A stretch of DNA of 64,000 nt from an uncultured Oscillospiraceae bacterium (GTDB lineage Bacteria > Bacillota > Clostridia > Oscillospirales > Oscillospiraceae), in NCBI GenBank assembly GCA_910578735.1, contig CAJTSQ010000011.1, positions 1 to 64,000 of the forward strand. Reading direction: 5' to 3'. The notes beneath the pieces are model-generated. The model ran no database searches and had not been told where the DNA came from. It saw nothing but the letters and a program-made list of their open reading frames with translations. Positions 50,151 to 58,514 of the stretch are shown here, piece after piece. Made by a program: the position numbers and the translations under genes. Each line of letters begins with the position of its first letter. Position 1 is the stretch's first letter.

Positions 50151-51038
50151 TCAGATGCCCCTGTCCAAGGTTTTTCGCAGTCTGATCTTTCCGGCCAAGG
50201 CCTGGTCGATCATGTCCAGGAATTTAGCCCGGTCCTCGGGCAGGCCGCCCTTCAGAGGCAGGTAGTTGGAAGCATGGTTGCTGGTAAAGTGGAGGGGGAC
50301 CACATCCAGATGTTCAATCAGCAGGCGGCATTCCTCCAGCACGTGGTCAGCGGAGCAGACCTCAAACCGCCCGGCCAGCACCTCCTCTCCCAGAGGGGTC
50401 CCCTTGGCCGGAGCAAATGTCATGGCGGAGAGATGCCGGGGCTTCATGGCGTTTATCATTTTGGCGGTAGACAGGATATGTTCCTCCCAGTCCCCTCCCT
50501 CGCCGTTGGCGCCGGTCATCCCCAGGATCACAGTGACCCACAGATCGATCCCGGCCTCCACCAGCCGCTGGCCCGCCAGCAGCATCTCATCCGCCGAACA
50601 GCCCTTGTGAATGAACTGGAGGACCTGGTCGCTGCCGCTCTCCACCCCCAGGTAGGCCCGGGACAGCCCGGCCTCATGGAGGGCGCGCAGCTCGTCCGGC
50701 GCTTTGGACAGGGTACTCTTGGGCCCGGCGTAGAGCGTCACCTTCTCCAGCTTGGGGAAGGCGTCATACAGCTTTTGAAGAATTTGCAGGAGGTCCTCTG
50801 TCTTCATAATGATGGCGTCGCCATCCATGAGAAACACACGCCGCAACTCGGGGCCATAGTAGTCCCGGGCCATGTCGATGTCCTCCAAAATCTCCGCCAC
50901 CGGGCGGATACGGAATTTTTTCTCCTTGTACATCCCGCAGAAGGTACACCGGTTGTTGGAACAGCCGATGGTGCATTGCAGCAGGTAGCTTTTCCACTCT
51001 CCCGGCGGCCGGTAAAGCAAATCGCTGTCGTAGCGCAT
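50151..51038 (-). CDS. Radical SAM protein
   Basis: A 295-residue radical SAM enzyme. The 4Fe-4S motif is in LLQCTIGCSNNRCTFCGMY near residues 20-38, with the spaced CIGCSNNRC-x2-C arrangement of the Elp3/HemN-like group. FLMDGDAI and ESGSDQVLQFIHKG form the SAM-binding part. The reaction is unknown. It precedes the DUF951 gene's end by 19 bases on the same strand. Confidence 0.88.
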   Translation of the reverse strand: MRYDSDLLYRPPGEWKSYLLQCTIGCSNNRCTFCGMYKEKKFRIRPVAEILEDIDMARDYYGPELRRVFLMDGDAIIMKTEDLLQILQKLYDAFPKLEKVTLYAGPKSTLSKAPDELRALHEAGLSRAYLGVESGSDQVLQFIHKGCSADEMLLAGQRLVEAGIDLWVTVILGMTGANGEGGDWEEHILSTAKMINAMKPRHLSAMTFAPAKGTPLGEEVLAGRFEVCSADHVLEECRLLIEHLDVVPLHFTSNHASNYLPLKGGLPEDRAKFLDMIDQALAGKIRLRKTLDRGI

Positions 51039-51057
51039 AGAATAAAGCTCCTTTCCT

Positions 51058-51258
51058 TTACAGGTTGTCTACGGGCTGGCCCTCCCGGAGAACCTTTCGA
51101 ATGTTCTTTTCCACCTTGCTTCGGGGCAGCATCACCTCGTGGCCACAGCCCTGGCAGCGCATTTTAAAGTCCATCCCCACCCGGAGGACCAGCCACTCCT
51201 GACTTCCACAGGGATGCTTTTTTTTCATCTTGAGTACATCGTTGATGTGAATATCCAT
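51058..51258 (-). CDS. DUF951 small zinc-binding protein
   Basis: A 66-residue protein. HINDVLKMKKKHPCGSQEWLVLRVGMDFKMRCQGCGHEVMLPRSKVEK is the DUF951 core, with a C-x2-C pair that, with the earlier H and C, could bind zinc. Its role is unknown though conserved in Firmicutes. The ATG at 51258 is six bases after AGGAGG; an earlier in-frame start has no good site. It lies upstream of the radical SAM gene and is likely cotranscribed. Confidence 0.88.
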   Translation of the reverse strand: MDIHINDVLKMKKKHPCGSQEWLVLRVGMDFKMRCQGCGHEVMLPRSKVEKNIRKVLREGQPVDNL

Positions 51259-51335
51259 GTCGGCCCTCCTAACCACGCTTATGTTCTGCTATTATAAGGG
51301 ACCAATCCCCGTCTTGTCAATGAGAAAAGGAACCG

Positions 51336-51836
51336 TTATGTCTGGTACACGCCTAAAATATGGAGAAACCGCACTTCAAAAATCGGGTAGGTGGAAAGCG
51401 GGCGATAATCCGCGTCCTCTGTGTGGGCGGCTACCAAAATATTTTCCAAGGAGGGCGGACTGCCTGCCGCTACAATTACCGGATTGTGGGCAAAGGGCCC
51501 AGGCGTGAACCGGAGTTGGACAAAATCCCCAGGCTGAATTTGGTCCAAGGCGGCCTCTTTGCCCACCGGACCCGGCCCTTCCTTTTTTCTGGTGAGGAAA
51601 TTATAGAAGAATGGCACCCCCGTCCAGGCGGGGGCCCGGCTGTACTGGCTGTTGTAGTACCAACCAAAGGTAGGGGTATAGTCCATCACGCCAGAGCCGG
51701 CATAGAGACACTGGGAGGCGAAGTTGGTACAGTCGCCTCCCAGTTCATCAAAGTTGTAAAAATCAGGATTTCGATGATAGGCCCAGCGGTGGGCGTAGGC
51801 TACCGCCGCCTGGCGGTTATAGGGGTACAGCGTCAT
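51336..51836 (-). CDS. Amidase_6-type protein
   Basis: A 166-residue protein with the putative amidase domain. YNRQAAVAYAHRWAYHRNPDFYNFDELGGDCTNFASQCLYAG contains the catalytic-type Cys in GGDCTNFASQC, and HNPVIVAAG with AAHTEDADYRPL supplies the His region. Family members are often exported; this one has no signal peptide and no other domain. The substrate is probably peptidoglycan-derived. Length matches the isolated domain. Confidence 0.88.
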   Translation of the reverse strand: MTLYPYNRQAAVAYAHRWAYHRNPDFYNFDELGGDCTNFASQCLYAGSGVMDYTPTFGWYYNSQYSRAPAWTGVPFFYNFLTRKKEGPGPVGKEAALDQIQPGDFVQLRFTPGPFAHNPVIVAAGSPPSLENILVAAHTEDADYRPLSTYPIFEVRFLHILGVYQT

Positions 51837-51893
51837 AGGGAAAACCTCCTTGTTTTCCCCTATTCTATGCAGGTCAGCAAGGGAAAGTGCCTG

Positions 51894-52679
51894 TCAGCCC
51901 AGCGCCCATTGAATCACGTCCCTGACCCAGCTCCACATGTGGGGAAAGGCCTCCTTCACCGTGCGCCAGACGTCCTCAATGTGGTATCCGTACGCCCGGA
52001 GATAGGAAAATGTCCCCTGGGCCTCGTTGGTCCCCACCGCAATGTGTCCAAAGGCGGAGCCTCCAATGGCCACCCCCCTGGACCAGGCTCCCCCGCCGAT
52101 GGCAAGGTAGTTGGAGAACGCCCCGCCGCCCGCGGCCAGCCACTGCCCCACGGCGCAGCCGCCTGCCGCGAAGCCGCCCACGGCCAGCCCGCCCAGAGCA
52201 ATCAGTCCAAAGCTGACCCCACCCAAGGCCAGGAGCAGCCCTAAACAGAGGCCTCCCAAGGAGATCACCCCCAGGGAACAGCTTCCGATGGCCACCACCC
52301 CCAGGGCCAGGTTTCCAATGGCAACAATCCCCTTTGCAACCTGGGGGCCGTATCCCAATCGGACATGTACAAGCGGCAGGCTAAATACCTTTACAGGGCT
52401 GACATACTCATAAAAGATGCCATAGGACCGCGCCCCGGTGCGGTGCACCGGCTCCTCCCAGGGGTCGTGCCGCTCCCCCACCGCCTCCAGGCCCACCAGC
52501 CGGTCGATGGACATGCCAAAGAGCCGGGACAGTTCCACTAGCTTTTCCAGCTCCGGGGTACTCTGGCCCATCTCCCACTTGGATACCGTCTGGCGGGTGA
52601 CGCCGATCTGACTGCCCAGCTCCTCCTGAGACCAGCCCCGCTGCCTGCGCAGAGCCATCAGGTGTTCCGCAAAGTTCAT
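51894..52679 (-). CDS. XRE regulator with a glycine-rich membrane-type or beta-solenoid repeat region
   Basis: A 261-residue protein. Residues about 5-60 are an XRE helix-turn-helix (WSQEELGSQIGVTRQTVSKWEMG). A linker (70-110) is followed by about 100 residues of glycine- and alanine-rich short repeats, e.g. AKGIVAIGNLALGVVAIGS through FGHIAVG, spaced roughly every ten residues, then a C-terminal helix with several Trp. The repeats could be a beta-solenoid or membrane hairpins. The signal is unknown. The ATG at 52679 follows AGGAGG. Confidence 0.85.
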   Translation of the reverse strand: MNFAEHLMALRRQRGWSQEELGSQIGVTRQTVSKWEMGQSTPELEKLVELSRLFGMSIDRLVGLEAVGERHDPWEEPVHRTGARSYGIFYEYVSPVKVFSLPLVHVRLGYGPQVAKGIVAIGNLALGVVAIGSCSLGVISLGGLCLGLLLALGGVSFGLIALGGLAVGGFAAGGCAVGQWLAAGGGAFSNYLAIGGGAWSRGVAIGGSAFGHIAVGTNEAQGTFSYLRAYGYHIEDVWRTVKEAFPHMWSWVRDVIQWALG

Positions 52680-52727
52680 GAAAAAAACCTCCTTTTCTGC
52701 CCCTACCATAGCAGATAGTCCCCCGCC

Positions 52728-52770
52728 CCGTCAACCAAATGCCCCTGGAAATCTGTCAACCAAAGTTAAC
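52728..52770. promoter_or_regulatory. Repeated TTTGGTTGAC upstream of the XRE gene, candidate operator/promoter
   Basis: On the minus strand TTTGGTTGAC occurs twice, about 27 bases apart. The copy nearer the gene can serve as a -35 (TTGACG), with a weak CTATGG -10 17 bases on. GCCCCTG and CAGGGGC, inverted, flank the pair. Confidence 0.4.
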
Positions 52771-52781
52771 AGGGGCCCAAA

Positions 52782-52813
52782 ACAGCCCTGTGGGAGGGCT
52801 CCCACAAGGCTGT
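52782..52813 (-). terminator. Likely terminator of the AraC-GyrI gene
   Basis: ACAGCC plus GTGGGAG pair with their complements, with TTTTGG following on the minus strand. Confidence 0.55.
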
Positions 52814-52834
52814 CTGGTCAACAAAAATTAGGTT

Positions 52835-53689
52835 TTATTTACCGGATGCTTTCTGAATAGGCAGCCAGACCTGGAATTGCAGCTCCTCTGCCCCGGGCTC
52901 GCTCAGGTAGACCTCCACGTCCGGGGCCTGGGCCCACTCGTAGCCCGAATCGGGCAGCCACTCGGCCACAATCCGCTTTTGCAGCTCCTGGATGGCGGTG
53001 GGCTGCTGCCCCGTCCCGGTGAACACCGCCCAGGTGGCGGCAGGCACCGTCCACGCGTGGGTCCCCTCCGGGGCCGGCGCGTTGGAGGCCACCGCGATAT
53101 AGTAGTAGTTTTCCTCCTCCCGGTGACAAGTACATACCCCTAACAGGCCGGGCGTCTCAGGGTCCATCAGGGGGATCAGCGCCCCAATCCGTGGCCCGGT
53201 CTCGCCCCAGAACCGGGGCACTGCCTGAAAGCTCTCCTCCGCGTCCATGGGCAGGGGCATGCGGAAGCCAACAATGCGAAATTCCCCCCGCCGGACAATC
53301 TGATACTCCATCTCCGTATCTCCTTTGAGTACAAATTTGAAGCGGATACGTGGAAAGGCTTTCAGCTTTACACCATCTTGCTTTGCAAGGGATGGGGCCA
53401 CGCCTTGGACCGCCTGGAAGGCCCGGTTGAAGGCGGTGGGCGAGTCGTAGCCGTAGCGCAGCGCCACATGGAGAACCTTCTCCCCGGTCCGCAGGTCCGC
53501 CGCCGCCCGGGTCATGCGCCGCCGGCGGATATACTCCTTCAGCGGCACGCCGGCCAGGTAGGAGAACATCCGCTGAAAGTGGTAGGCCGAACAGCCGGCC
53601 AGCCGGCCCAGCTCCTCCAGCTTGATCTCTTTGTCCAGATTTTCCTCCAGATAGTCCAGCGCCCGGTTCCAGTTTTTCAGCCAATCCAT
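52835..53689 (-). CDS. AraC-type regulator with GyrI-like effector domain
   Basis: A 284-residue regulator. Residues about 1-105 are the AraC DNA-binding part (LGRLAGCSAYHFQRMFSYLAGVPLKEYIRRRRMTRAA and a second helix ALRYGYDSPTAFNRAFQAVQG). Residues about 125-284 are a GyrI-like small-molecule-binding domain (VRRGEFRIVGFRMPLP ... AAATWAVFTGTG). This domain order is as in Rob and BmrR-like sensors. The ligand is unknown. It ends before the hairpin at 52782. Confidence 0.9.
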   Translation of the reverse strand: MDWLKNWNRALDYLEENLDKEIKLEELGRLAGCSAYHFQRMFSYLAGVPLKEYIRRRRMTRAAADLRTGEKVLHVALRYGYDSPTAFNRAFQAVQGVAPSLAKQDGVKLKAFPRIRFKFVLKGDTEMEYQIVRRGEFRIVGFRMPLPMDAEESFQAVPRFWGETGPRIGALIPLMDPETPGLLGVCTCHREEENYYYIAVASNAPAPEGTHAWTVPAATWAVFTGTGQQPTAIQELQKRIVAEWLPDSGYEWAQAPDVEVYLSEPGAEELQFQVWLPIQKASGK

Positions 53690-53761
53690 CGCTATCCACT
53701 CCTTACTTTCCAGTATACCCGCTCTCCCCCGCCCTGTCCTCGCTTTTTCGGTGCAGAAAAA

Positions 53762-53781
53762 GGGAGCGCCGAGGCGCTCCC
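53762..53781 (-). terminator. Terminator of fba
   Basis: GGGAGCGCC pairs with GGCGCTCCC around GA, and TTTTTC follows on the minus strand. Confidence 0.8.
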
Positions 53782-53797
53782 TTGGAAAGCGGAAAGC

Positions 53798-54766
53798 TTA
53801 GGCCTTGCCGTTACAGCCCAGGACGTCCACCAGCTTGTGGCGGACCAGCTCCTTGATGTTGGCGCGGGCGGGCTTCAGGTACTGCCGGGGGTCGAAGTGG
53901 TCGGGGTGCTCGTTGAAGTACTGACGGACAGTGCCGGTCAGGGCCAGACGCAGGTCGGAGTCGATGTTGATCTTGCAGACGGCGCTCTCAGCGGCCTTGC
54001 GCAGCTGAGACTCGGGGATACCTACAGCGTCGGGCATCTTGCCGCCGTTGGCGTTGATCATCTTCACGTAGTCCTGGGGCACGGAAGATGAGCCGTGGAG
54101 TACGATGGGGAAGCCGGGCAGACGCTTTACGACCTCGTCCAGGATGTCGAAGCGCAGCGGAGGGGGAACCAGCTCGCCCTTCTCGTTGCGGGTGCACTGA
54201 GCGGCGGTAAACTTGTAAGCGCCGTGGCTGGTGCCGATGGCGATGGCCAGGGAGTCGCAGCCAGTCTTGGAGACGAACTCCTCCACCTCTTCGGGGCGGG
54301 TGTAGTGGGAGGCCTCGGCGGAGACGTTCACGTCGTCCTCCACGCCGGCCAGAGCGCCCAGCTCGGCCTCGACGACCACGCCGTGGTCATGGGCGTACTT
54401 GACCACCTCTTTGGTGCCCTCGATGTTCTCGGCGAAGGGCTTGGAGGACAGGTCGATCATGACGGAGGTAAAGCCGTCGTCAATGCAGGACTTGCAGGTT
54501 TCAAAGCTGTCGCCGTGGTCCAGGTGGAGTACGATGGGAATCTCGGGGCACTCGATGACGGCGGCCTCCACCAGCTTTACCAGGTAGGTGCGGTTGGCAT
54601 AGGCGCGGGCGCCCTTGGAGACCTGGAGGATCACAGGGGCCTTCTCCTCACGGCAGGCCTCGGTGATGCCCTGAATAATCTCCATGTTGTTGACATTGAA
54701 GGCGCCCACGGCGTAGCCGCCGTTATAGGCCTTCTTGAACATTTCGGTAGAAGTAACAAGGGGCAT
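53798..54766 (-). CDS. fba: Class II fructose-1,6-bisphosphate aldolase
   Basis: A 322-residue zinc aldolase of glycolysis. VLHLDHGDSFE, VEAELGALAGVEDD, and AIGTSHGAYKFTA carry the zinc and catalytic residues. Codon use is strongly C-ending, as in highly expressed genes. It has a promoter whose -35 is in a 62-bp repeat that recurs upstream at 55787. Confidence 0.96.
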   Translation of the reverse strand: MPLVTSTEMFKKAYNGGYAVGAFNVNNMEIIQGITEACREEKAPVILQVSKGARAYANRTYLVKLVEAAVIECPEIPIVLHLDHGDSFETCKSCIDDGFTSVMIDLSSKPFAENIEGTKEVVKYAHDHGVVVEAELGALAGVEDDVNVSAEASHYTRPEEVEEFVSKTGCDSLAIAIGTSHGAYKFTAAQCTRNEKGELVPPPLRFDILDEVVKRLPGFPIVLHGSSSVPQDYVKMINANGGKMPDAVGIPESQLRKAAESAVCKINIDSDLRLALTGTVRQYFNEHPDHFDPRQYLKPARANIKELVRHKLVDVLGCNGKA

Positions 54767-54798
54767 GGGAATAACCTCCTTATAATTAAGTCCCTTTT

Positions 54799-54826
54799 AT
54801 TTTACCACATTTTCCCCAGATTGCAA
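54799..54826 (-). promoter_or_regulatory. Promoter for fba
   Basis: Minus-strand TTGCAA (54821-54826) and TAAAAT (54799-54804) are separated by 16 bases. The -35 lies at the edge of the direct repeat. Confidence 0.6.
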
Positions 54827-54882
54827 CATCCCAGCGGGAAAAAACTCCCGCCGGACAGACAGGAGTTTTGTGGGATTTGTGA
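54819..54882. repeat. Direct repeat copy 1 (terminator-bearing) bracketing the 290-residue orphan gene
   Basis: About 62 bases nearly identical to 55785-55848, with four differences. Each copy folds on the minus strand into ATCCCA-AAACTCC...GGAGTTTT...TGGGAT, terminating the gene just upstream. This copy follows the end of the gene at 54887. Confidence 0.85.
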
Positions 54883-54886
54883 GTGG

Positions 54887-55759
54887 TCAGTCAATCTGCC
54901 AGAGTTTGTCCACCAAAATATTGGGCCATTTCTCCTTCTGCATGTCGTGAAAGAAGTACAGCAGGGCGGTCACGGTGAATTTTCGGGCAAATTCTTCGTC
55001 ATACCCCTTCTTCCCCCTCTGCAGCGCGGCGGACAGCTCCTCCACCCAGGCGTTGAGGGCGGGCGTCAGCTTGCCATAGCAGTAATCGTGAAAAAACACG
55101 GTTTGGGAGGGGGCGGAAAAAATATGTTTCTGATTTCCGTATTGTTCCCGGTATTCATCCGCCAGCCGGTCCACACAGCGGTACACCGCCCAGATGTCCT
55201 CTTGGGTCAGGTCCCCAACGTGCTCCCGCAGGAACCGCCGGACGGGTCTGCACTCCCGTGACTCCCGGTCCAAAAAGCCCTGCTGCTTGTCATAGGACTG
55301 TTGAATCTCACCCTGATGCTCCCGATACCACTTCCCCAGCTCCTCCAGTGCCCCGTGCAGGCTGTCCCGGTCGTTATCCGCCAGGAACCAGGGGGACTGC
55401 ACCTGAAATCTAGGGGACAGCTGGGACAGCTGACTGTAACGGCTGTTGTTCAGCACCTTGCCGGTACACTGGGCCGTGCCCCAGTCGTACTTGATGTAGC
55501 TGACCAGAATGCCTCCCAGCTGCAAATAGATTTTCTCCCTGGCAAAGGCCCGGCGGACCTCCAGATGGCAGAAGCTCCCCTCCGGGCGCTCTTTCGCAAA
55601 GCGGTGGACGGAGCCGTTCAGCTCCTTGTATTTGGGGTCATAGGTGTGATAGAAGTTATCCTGTTTCAGGTCTGGCAGGGGCAAGGTGACCTGAAAGCCC
55701 TCGAACCGCTCCTGAACAAAATCAATAATGTCACTTCGACAGCTGATACAGCGCGCCAT
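54887..55759 (-). CDS. Hypothetical protein, bracketed by direct repeats
   Basis: A 290-residue soluble protein that I do not recognise. It begins MARCISCRSDIIDF, with C4 and C7 as a C-x2-C pair, and is mostly helical (REKIYLQLGGILVSYIKYDW ... WVEELSAALQRGKKGYDEEFARKFTVTALLYFFHD). No catalytic motif is clear. It starts ATG at 55759 after AGGAGGG. Copies of a 62-bp repeat lie just upstream of its start and downstream of its stop, so a 966-bp unit could be cleanly lost or gained by recombination. Confidence 0.6.
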   Translation of the reverse strand: MARCISCRSDIIDFVQERFEGFQVTLPLPDLKQDNFYHTYDPKYKELNGSVHRFAKERPEGSFCHLEVRRAFAREKIYLQLGGILVSYIKYDWGTAQCTGKVLNNSRYSQLSQLSPRFQVQSPWFLADNDRDSLHGALEELGKWYREHQGEIQQSYDKQQGFLDRESRECRPVRRFLREHVGDLTQEDIWAVYRCVDRLADEYREQYGNQKHIFSAPSQTVFFHDYCYGKLTPALNAWVEELSAALQRGKKGYDEEFARKFTVTALLYFFHDMQKEKWPNILVDKLWQID

Positions 55760-55784
55760 AGCCGGGGCCCTCCTTTTTCCTTCC

Positions 55785-55848
55785 GATTGCAGTATCCCAG
55801 CGGGAAAAAACTCCCGCCGACAGGCAGGAGTTTTGTGGGATTTGTGAA
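55785..55848. repeat. Direct repeat copy 2
   Basis: Second copy of the repeat at 54819-54882. It serves as terminator for the small gene at 55860-56030 and sits about 25 bases ahead of the orphan gene's start. Confidence 0.85.
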
Positions 55849-55859
55849 GAAATTCCGTG

Positions 55860-56030
55860 TCAGTTCAGCGTGATATCCTCCACATTCACGCCCCACGATG
55901 ACAACTTGGCAACGATTAACTTTAACTCATAATCAAGCTCGCTGTTCATCTGGTCCCCATTTGCCTTTTTAATGCGCTGTAACATACCGTACTGGTCAAT
56001 TATTACACAAATTAATTCTTTATCTGACAT
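55860..56030 (-). CDS. Small hypothetical protein
   Basis: A 56-residue helical protein (SDKELICVIIDQYGMLQRIKKANGDQMNSELDYELKLIVAKLSSWGVNVEDITLN). No family is recognised. The ATG at 56030 is nine bases after AAAGGA. The repeat at 55785 ends just after its stop. AT-rich compared with fba. It may be remnant or regulatory, but has a reasonable ribosome site. Confidence 0.5.
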   Translation of the reverse strand: MSDKELICVIIDQYGMLQRIKKANGDQMNSELDYELKLIVAKLSSWGVNVEDITLN

Positions 56031-56116
56031 GATAGCATTTCCTTTCACTGGCATGCTCCCGATAAACTGCTGAATCCATTATAGCAAATCAGACGGCGAG
56101 TGTAAACCCTGTTCAT

Positions 56117-56518
56117 TCAGCTGGAAGCTGTCGATGTGTTTATTTTGTCTGAATACACAATAACTTTATACGTTCCGACAAAATTGTCACAACCGGCGAC
56201 CAGCGTATATGTCCCAGAACGTTCCAGCGTAAAATAGGCCGCCAGCTCTTTTGCGTTATCCAAGGTATATACCGCATTACCAGCCGCATCATACAGTGTC
56301 ATATCCAAAATTCCGCTCAAAACATCCGATTGCAAAACAAACTTGATTCTGCTGCCTGCTTCTCCTGTGAAGGAGATGTCAGAAGTTGTTGTGACCTGCT
56401 TTGAATACTTGTTGCTCATATTGCCTAATACGGTGGGCCGGGCCAGCAAATAAACACCCGTGATTCCCGCAGTCACAGCGAAGAACGAAATGATGAGGAT
56501 AATATATTTTTTCTTCAT
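56117..56518 (-). CDS. Membrane-anchored hypothetical protein
   Basis: A 133-residue protein with an N-terminal hydrophobic segment (residues about 4-26, IILIISFFAVTAGITGVYLLA) and a beta-rich exterior domain (ITLYDAAGNAVYTL ... SGTYTLVAGCDNFVGTYKVIVYS) reminiscent of a pre-peptidase C-type fold, though I cannot assign it. It is lower in GC than the PFK gene. It is divergent from the PPi-PFK gene. Function unknown. Confidence 0.6.
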   Translation of the reverse strand: MKKKYIILIISFFAVTAGITGVYLLARPTVLGNMSNKYSKQVTTTSDISFTGEAGSRIKFVLQSDVLSGILDMTLYDAAGNAVYTLDNAKELAAYFTLERSGTYTLVAGCDNFVGTYKVIVYSDKINTSTASS

Positions 56519-56621
56519 ATTATTTATCCTTTCAAACTATCCCTTCAAACAGCGCCTGTTTCTACTCTGATTTTACCATTATCAGCGCTAAAATGCAAGA
56601 CAAGGTCGGCTATTCTTCCCG

Positions 56622-56650
56622 TTTACAACAGCGGGAATCTTTGTTATAAT
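56622..56650 (+). promoter_or_regulatory. Promoter for PPi-PFK
   Basis: TTTACA and TATAAT are separated by 17 bases, 60 bases before the start codon. Confidence 0.7.
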
Positions 56651-56709
56651 GTTCCTGTTTCGGTTATCACCATCCCACAGAGGATATTTTGAATTTGGAG
56701 GTAATTAAC

Positions 56710-57951
56710 ATGAGCAACACATTAAAGGGCGCCCTGATTATCGGTCAGTCCGGCGGCCCCACTTCCGTGATCAACGCCAGCGCCTACGGTGTCATCCGCA
56801 CCGCTCTGGACTGCCCCGACATCACCGCCGTCTACGGCGCGGCCCACGGCATCAAGGGCGTGCTGAACGACAAGCTGTACGACATGGGCCAGGAGGACGC
56901 CAAGGAGCTGGAGCTGCTGCTCAATACCCCCTCCTCCGAGCTGGGCTCCTGCCGCTACAAGATCGCCGACCCCGACGCCGACGACACCGACTACAAGCGC
57001 ATCCTGGAGATCTTTAAAAAGTACGACGTGCGCTACTTCTTCTACAACGGCGGCAACGACTCCATGGACACCTGCAACAAGATCTCCAAGTATATGCAGA
57101 AGGTGGGCTACGAGTGCCGCATCATGGGCGTGCCCAAGACCATCGACAACGACCTGTTCGGCACCGACCACTGCCCCGGCTTCGCCTCCGCCGCCAAGTA
57201 TATCGCCACCTCCTGCGCCGAGGTGTATAAGGACGCCCGGGTGTATGACACCGGCATGGTGACCATCATCGAGATCATGGGCCGTCACGCCGGCTGGCTG
57301 GCCGGCGCCGCCGCCCTGGCGGGCGTCGTGGGCTGCGCCCCCGACCTGGTCTACCTCCCCGAGGTGAATTTCGACATGGACAAGTTCCTCTCCGACGTGG
57401 AGCGCATCTATAAGGCCAACGGCAACTGCATCGTGGCCGTCTCCGAGGGCATCCACTACGCCGACGGCTCCTTCGTCTCCGAGGCCAAGACCTCCGCCAC
57501 CGATGGCTTCGGCCACGCCCAGCTGGGCGGCCTGGCGGCCCTGCTGGCCAGCGTGGTCAAGGAGAAGACCGGCGCCAAGGTCCGGGGCATCGAACTGTCT
57601 CTGCTCCAGCGCTGCGGCGCGCACGTTGCCTCCCGCACCGACATTGACGAGTCCTTCCTGGCCGGCAAGACCGCCGTGGAGGCCGCCGTGGCCGGCGAGA
57701 CCGACAAGATGGTGGGCTTCGAGTGCTCCCGCGAGGGCGGCAAGTACGTCTGCCAGACCAAGCTGTTCAACCTGTCCGAGGTGGCCAACTTCGAGAAGAA
57801 GGTCCCCCTGGAGTGGATCAACGCCGAGCAGAACGGCGTGACCCAGGCCTTCATCGACTACGCCCTGCCCCTCATCCAGGGCGACGCCAAGGCCCCCACC
57901 GAGAACGCTCTGCCCCGCTTCGCCCGCCTGAAGAAGGTCCTGGCTAAGTAA
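56710..57951 (+). CDS. Pyrophosphate-type 6-phosphofructokinase
   Basis: A 413-residue phosphofructokinase. The motif YNGGNDSMDTCNKIS has Asp in place of Gly in GGDGS, and MGVPKTIDNDLFGTDHCPGFASA has Lys in place of Gly in PGTIDND; both changes point to pyrophosphate instead of ATP as donor. ITIIEIMGRHAGWLAGAAAL binds fructose 6-phosphate. Codons are strongly C-ending, so it is highly expressed. Start is the ATG at 56710 after GGAGGTAATTA. Confidence 0.93.
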   Translation: MSNTLKGALIIGQSGGPTSVINASAYGVIRTALDCPDITAVYGAAHGIKGVLNDKLYDMGQEDAKELELLLNTPSSELGSCRYKIADPDADDTDYKRILEIFKKYDVRYFFYNGGNDSMDTCNKISKYMQKVGYECRIMGVPKTIDNDLFGTDHCPGFASAAKYIATSCAEVYKDARVYDTGMVTIIEIMGRHAGWLAGAAALAGVVGCAPDLVYLPEVNFDMDKFLSDVERIYKANGNCIVAVSEGIHYADGSFVSEAKTSATDGFGHAQLGGLAALLASVVKEKTGAKVRGIELSLLQRCGAHVASRTDIDESFLAGKTAVEAAVAGETDKMVGFECSREGGKYVCQTKLFNLSEVANFEKKVPLEWINAEQNGVTQAFIDYALPLIQGDAKAPTENALPRFARLKKVLAK

Positions 57952-57964
57952 CTAAAACGCTGAA

Positions 57965-57997
57965 GGCCCGCCCCAATGGGGCGGGCCTGTTTTATTT
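57965..57997 (+). terminator. Terminator after PPi-PFK
   Basis: A perfect ten-bp stem (GGCCCGCCCC with GGGGCGGGCC) with an AAT loop is followed by TGTTTTATTT. Confidence 0.88.
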
Positions 57998-58006
57998 AAA
58001 AAATGC

Positions 58007-58035
58007 TTGAAATTCATTTTAATTGCCTGTATTAT
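58007..58035 (+). promoter_or_regulatory. Promoter for the GyrI-like gene
   Basis: TTGAAA (58007-58012) and TATTAT (58030-58035) are separated by 17 bases. Confidence 0.6.
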
Positions 58036-58082
58036 CAACTTATCTGGCCAGAAAATTAAATATAATTTGGAGGCAATTCATT

Positions 58083-58514
58083 TTGAAAATCGAGACATTT
58101 CAGAGCATTACCATAGCTTATATGCGCCGCACTGGGGCATACGGGCCCGAAAATCGTCAGCTAATGGAGAATTTGAAGGCCTTTTTAGCGCAGCACGGCC
58201 TGTTTCACGAGAAAAGCACCATATTAGGTATTCCGCTGGATGACCCGACTATCACACCGGCAGAACAATTAAGATATGATGTTGGCCTGATCGTCCCTGC
58301 GCGTGCGGCCATTCCCCTGCCCACCCGCAGCATTGACGACGGAACATACGCTGTCTTTGAAGTTCAGCATACACAACAGGGCGTATCATCCTTTTGGCAA
58401 AATATTGGGCTGCTCACCTTGTCCATAGACAATACAAAACCGATCATTGAACGCTATTCTTCCCAAAAAATCGCGGAGCATTTATGTGAGTTTTGTGTTC
58501 CAATCATTCGTTAA
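58083..58514 (+). CDS. Stand-alone GyrI-like small-molecule-binding protein
   Basis: A 143-residue protein with only the GyrI/effector-binding fold (IETFQSITIAYMRRTGAYGPENRQLMENLKAFLAQHGLF ... PEQLRYDVGLIVPA-type middle and TYAVFEVQHTQQGVSSFWQNI). The start is TTG at 58083, nine bases after GGAGG. Its stop overlaps the 3' end of the convergent radical SAM gene by 11 bases. Ligand unknown; it may bind toxins or drugs. Confidence 0.8.
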   Translation: MKIETFQSITIAYMRRTGAYGPENRQLMENLKAFLAQHGLFHEKSTILGIPLDDPTITPAEQLRYDVGLIVPARAAIPLPTRSIDDGTYAVFEVQHTQQGVSSFWQNIGLLTLSIDNTKPIIERYSSQKIAEHLCEFCVPIIR

